NCBI GenBank assembly: GCA_027056825.1
Contig: JALUJS010000471.1
Coordinates: 1 to 8,145 of the forward strand
DNA length: 8,145 nucleotides
Source of the DNA: Candidatus Krumholzibacteriia bacterium
Lineage (GTDB): Bacteria > Krumholzibacteriota > Krumholzibacteriia > LZORAL124-64-63
Direction of reading: 5' to 3'
Positions 6,887 to 8,145 of the stretch are shown piece by piece. The notes beneath the pieces were generated by a model, which was not told the origin of the DNA, did no database searches, and saw only the letters and a list, made by a program, of their open reading frames with translations. Positions within the stretch are counted from its first letter, which is position 1; the number at the start of each line of letters is the position of its first letter. A program made the translations under genes and the position numbers.

Positions 6887-6902
6887 ATCGACCACGGTCG
6901 AT
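6887..6902. promoter_or_regulatory. 16-bp inverted repeat in the gdhA leader
   Basis: ATCGACC and GGTCGAT flank a two-base centre, 39 bases upstream of the gdhA ATG. With one bulged A the dyad extends to GC on each side. It could be a repressor operator or a small mRNA hairpin in the gdhA leader. No known regulator consensus is assigned. Confidence 0.45.
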
Positions 6903-6926
6903 GCGTGTTTGTCCAATAAATGGGAA

Positions 6927-6972
6927 CCCCGCGTGGGGGGCGCAAGAAATTTCGGCCCCCCGCGGGGCTTTT
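6927..6972. other. Long GC hairpin upstream of gdhA
   Basis: CCCCGC (6927-6932) pairs with GCGGGG (6962-6967), and GGGGGGC (6935-6941) pairs with GCCCCCC (6955-6961), with a two-base bulge and a 13-base AT-rich loop. On the plus strand CTTTTG follows, terminator-like, but no plus-strand gene precedes it. On the minus strand it would lie in the gdhA leader or overlap its promoter. It may insulate the two divergent genes or block antisense transcription. Confidence 0.5.
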
Positions 6973-7022
6973 GTTGGATGATTAACATCCCGGCGCGGAA
7001 CTGTCCTATCAATCCTTTATTT

Positions 7023-7036
7023 GACAACATGTTGTC
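7023..7036. promoter_or_regulatory. 14-bp perfect palindrome, candidate operator
   Basis: GACAACATGTTGTC reads identically on both strands. It is centrally placed between the two divergent genes, about 180 bases from gdhA and 195 bases from the Rho_N-like gene. A TTGACA overlaps its left edge on the plus strand and TTGTCA on the minus strand, but neither has a good -10 box at the right spacing. A dimeric transcription factor site is the natural reading; its regulator is unknown. Confidence 0.4.
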
Positions 7037-7140
7037 TCTATCCCAGCCCCGGACTGGGAATCGCCTCCCCTTGCGGATCGACGCCCCCACGACCTGCCCG
7101 CGCCCCACCGGAAAGCGGCGTCGAGCCCCCCGGCCCGGGG

Positions 7141-7169
7141 TTGCATTTGCGGTGGCGATCACCGATAAT
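7141..7169 (+). promoter_or_regulatory. Candidate promoter of the Rho_N-like gene
   Basis: TTGCAT (7141-7146) as the -35 box is followed by a 17-base spacer and GATAAT (7164-7169), a five-of-six match to the -10 box. Transcription would start near 7176, giving a leader of about 55 bases. The -10 box sits inside the dyad CCGATAATATCGG (7162-7174), a possible operator. Confidence 0.5.
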
Positions 7170-7189
7170 ATCGGCCGTGCGTGATCTGC

Positions 7190-7215
7190 GGGCGGGGCCA
7201 CCCGCCCCGGTTTTT
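7190..7215 (+). terminator. Terminator-like hairpin in the leader of the Rho_N-like gene
   Basis: GGGCGGG (7190-7196) and CCCGCCC (7201-7207) form a seven-pair GC stem with a four-base loop. Three bases later come five T (7211-7215), and the AGGAG ribosome-binding site at 7221-7225 follows. No gene upstream on this strand needs a terminator, so it looks like a leader element, either an attenuator or a structure affecting translation. Confidence 0.5.
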
Positions 7216-7231
7216 CACCAAGGAGAAGCCC

Positions 7232-7552
7232 ATGGATTACCATGAACTGCAAAAGACCCGGGTCAACGACCTGCGCGAAATGATGAAGGAACACTGCCCC
7301 GAGGTGACCGGGGTCGTGGGCATGAAGAAGGAACAGCTGGTGGACGCCCTGGCCGAGAAGCTGGGGATCGAGAAGCCCCACAAGCACGTGGCGGCCGGCC
7401 TGGGCAAGCGGGCCATCAAGGCCGAGATCCGCGAGCTCAAGGTCAAGCGGCAGGCCGCCCTGGAGGCCGGTGACGGCGCGGAACTGAAGAAGTACCGCCG
7501 CCTGATCCACCGGCGCAAGCGCCGCCTGCGCCGCATGATGCAGCTCTCGTAA
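7232..7552 (+). CDS. Small basic protein with Rho N-terminal-like (SAP-like) domain
   Basis: This encodes a 106-residue cytoplasmic protein. Residues 4-46 (HELQKTRVNDLREMMKEH, later GMKKEQLVDALAEKLGI) match the helix-extended-helix pattern of the Rho N-terminal/SAP-like fold, which binds nucleic acid in Rho and other proteins. Residues 58-102 form a charged, probably helical segment ending in a strongly basic stretch (KKYRRLIHRRKRRLRR), suited to binding DNA or RNA. There is no ATPase domain, so it is not Rho itself. The start at 7232 is set by AGGAG with a six-base spacer; an upstream ATG at 7181 would read through the leader hairpin and is rejected. It is the only plus-strand gene in the window and is preceded by its own promoter candidate and hairpin. 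The function is unknown; a role in RNA metabolism or nucleoid binding is inferred from composition and fold. Confidence 0.85.
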   Translation: MDYHELQKTRVNDLREMMKEHCPEVTGVVGMKKEQLVDALAEKLGIEKPHKHVAAGLGKRAIKAEIRELKVKRQAALEAGDGAELKKYRRLIHRRKRRLRRMMQLS

Positions 7553-7574
7553 CCATCGGCGCCCCGCGATCCTG

Positions 7575-7603
7575 CAGCCCGGTTCCGTTCAGGAGCCGGG
7601 CTG
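7575..7603. terminator. Shared hairpin between convergent genes
   Basis: CAGCCCGGTTCC (7575-7586) pairs with GGAGCCGGGCTG (7592-7603) over a five-base loop: twelve pairs with one G-U. It begins 22 bases after the plus-strand stop codon, and its loop contains part of the stop codon of the minus-strand gene (7589-7591). T-runs are poor on both sides (TGTTCC on plus), so efficiency as an intrinsic terminator is uncertain. Confidence 0.6.
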
Positions 7604-8145
7604 TTCCTCGTCCGGGCCCAGGGGCAGGCGGCGGGCGGCGTGGGTCGCCGCCCCGATCAGGGCCGCCGGGCCCGTCCTGCCGGCGATGTCTTCGTCCGTG
7701 ACCAGCTTCACGTCCAGCATGGGCCGCACCCACACCCCCGTCCGCTCGTGATTCTGGACGGTGAGGGCCTCGCTCCACCCGTCCAGCCACGCCAGCAGGG
7801 CGGCCTGTTGCCGCTCGTCCCCCCGCACGTGCACCAGCAGGTCGATGTCGCTTTCGGCCCGGGCGGTGCCGCTGCACGCCGAACCGATCAGGTAGATCCC
7901 CTCCACCCCCATCCGCCGCGGATCCAGGGCGGCGGCAAGGCGTTCGGCCATGAGCTGGCGCCAGCGCCAGTGACGACCCGGATCACCCCCGGCGCGCGGT
8001 GCCGGCGGCGGGCTTGGGACGCTGCCGGCGCCCTCCTCCGGCTCCGGTTCGGCCAGCAGGGCCACGGCCCGGTTCTCGTCCGCGTTCATCAGCACCCGCA
8101 GGATGCGTCCGCCGGCGGCCGCGGGCACGTCGATCACCCGCAGGC
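7589..8145 (-). CDS. Nucleotidyltransferase-domain protein, C-terminal part (5' end outside window)
   Basis: The frame is open to the window edge, and the first possible start inside it is only a GTG at 8137 with no visible ribosome-binding site, so this is probably the C-terminal 185 or so residues of a longer protein. Counting from that GTG, an N-terminal segment (RILRVLMNADENRAVALL) leads into a Pro/Glu-rich linker (31-55) and then a polymerase-beta-type nucleotidyltransferase domain: IYLIGSACSGTARAESDIDLLVHVRG at 81-106 (in two halves: GS at 85-86, Asp97 and Asp99) with a probable third carboxylate Asp142 in LDVKLV. These residues bind two metals and the NTP in the superfamily. From memory, similar domains with the LDVKLVTDEDI-type ending occur at the C-terminus of PEP-synthase/pyruvate-phosphate-dikinase-like proteins. 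The missing N-terminal part cannot be checked here. The target of nucleotide transfer is unknown. Confidence 0.75.
   Translation of the reverse strand, partial: LRVIDVPAAAGGRILRVLMNADENRAVALLAEPEPEEGAGSVPSPPPAPRAGGDPGRHWRWRQLMAERLAAALDPRRMGVEGIYLIGSACSGTARAESDIDLLVHVRGDERQQAALLAWLDGWSEALTVQNHERTGVWVRPMLDVKLVTDEDIAGRTGPAALIGAATHAARRLPLGPDEEQPGS

Larger units (their letters stand above)
6848..7231. other. Divergent intergenic region between gdhA and the Rho_N-like gene
   Basis: These 384 bases hold no gene I can support. They carry, in order, a 16-bp dyad (6887-6902), a 13-bp GC hairpin (6927-6967), a 14-bp palindrome (7023-7036), a six-pair hairpin (7041-7046 with 7054-7059), a plus-strand promoter candidate (7141-7169) overlapping the dyad CCGATAATATCGG (7162-7174), and a terminator-like hairpin (7190-7215). 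No confident gdhA promoter was found on the minus strand. The region is AT-richer than its surroundings around 6970-7040. Confidence 0.6.

Noticed and set aside
6848..7510. Open frame continuing upstream of the gdhA start
   Set aside because: gdhA has a strong ribosome-binding site and a normal-length protein from 6847. The upstream part overlaps the intergenic dyads and is antisense to the Rho_N-like gene.

Overview
The window is GC-rich bacterial DNA with good Shine-Dalgarno sites, a lipoprotein signal sequence and an intact single-piece tmRNA gene, which fits a free-living, probably Gram-negative bacterium. The gene set (lipoprotein protease, stand-alone pilus-ATPase N-terminal-like protein, small Rho_N-like protein) suggests a deltaproteobacterial-type or FCB-type lineage, possibly uncultivated. 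That placement is an inference; no taxonomic marker gene is present.

Layout, left to right. Positions 1-205 hold no recognisable gene apart from a hairpin near 171-196. Next comes a run of minus-strand genes: a secreted lipoprotein with a ZU5-like domain and a zinc-metallopeptidase-like HEFFH core (206-2398); an ADP-ribosylglycohydrolase family protein (2571-3545); the tmRNA gene ssrA (3589-3945) with a clear sigma70-type promoter; a beta-hydroxyacid dehydrogenase of the GLYR1/3-hydroxyisobutyrate dehydrogenase family (4034-4891); a 124-residue helical-repeat protein resembling the N-terminal domain of type II/IV secretion ATPases (4964-5338); and NADP-type glutamate dehydrogenase gdhA (5486-6847). 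A divergent 384-base intergenic region rich in dyad symmetry separates gdhA from a plus-strand gene for a small basic Rho_N-like protein (7232-7552). A minus-strand reading frame (7589 to the window edge) then converges on it and encodes a DNA-polymerase-beta-type nucleotidyltransferase domain, probably the C-terminal end of a larger protein.

Most genes look like separate housekeeping or accessory units rather than one pathway. gdhA assimilates ammonia, the dehydrogenase probably reduces small aldehydes or oxo-acids, and tmRNA rescues stalled ribosomes. I see no CRISPR array, insertion sequence, phage module or clear defence island. The most interesting signals are regulatory. Terminator-like hairpins with T-runs lie immediately upstream of the ribosome-binding sites of two genes (the dehydrogenase and the Rho_N-like protein). 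Several perfect palindromes lie around gdhA. The ADP-ribosylglycohydrolase start codon lies only 43 bases past the tmRNA 3' end with no obvious promoter of its own.
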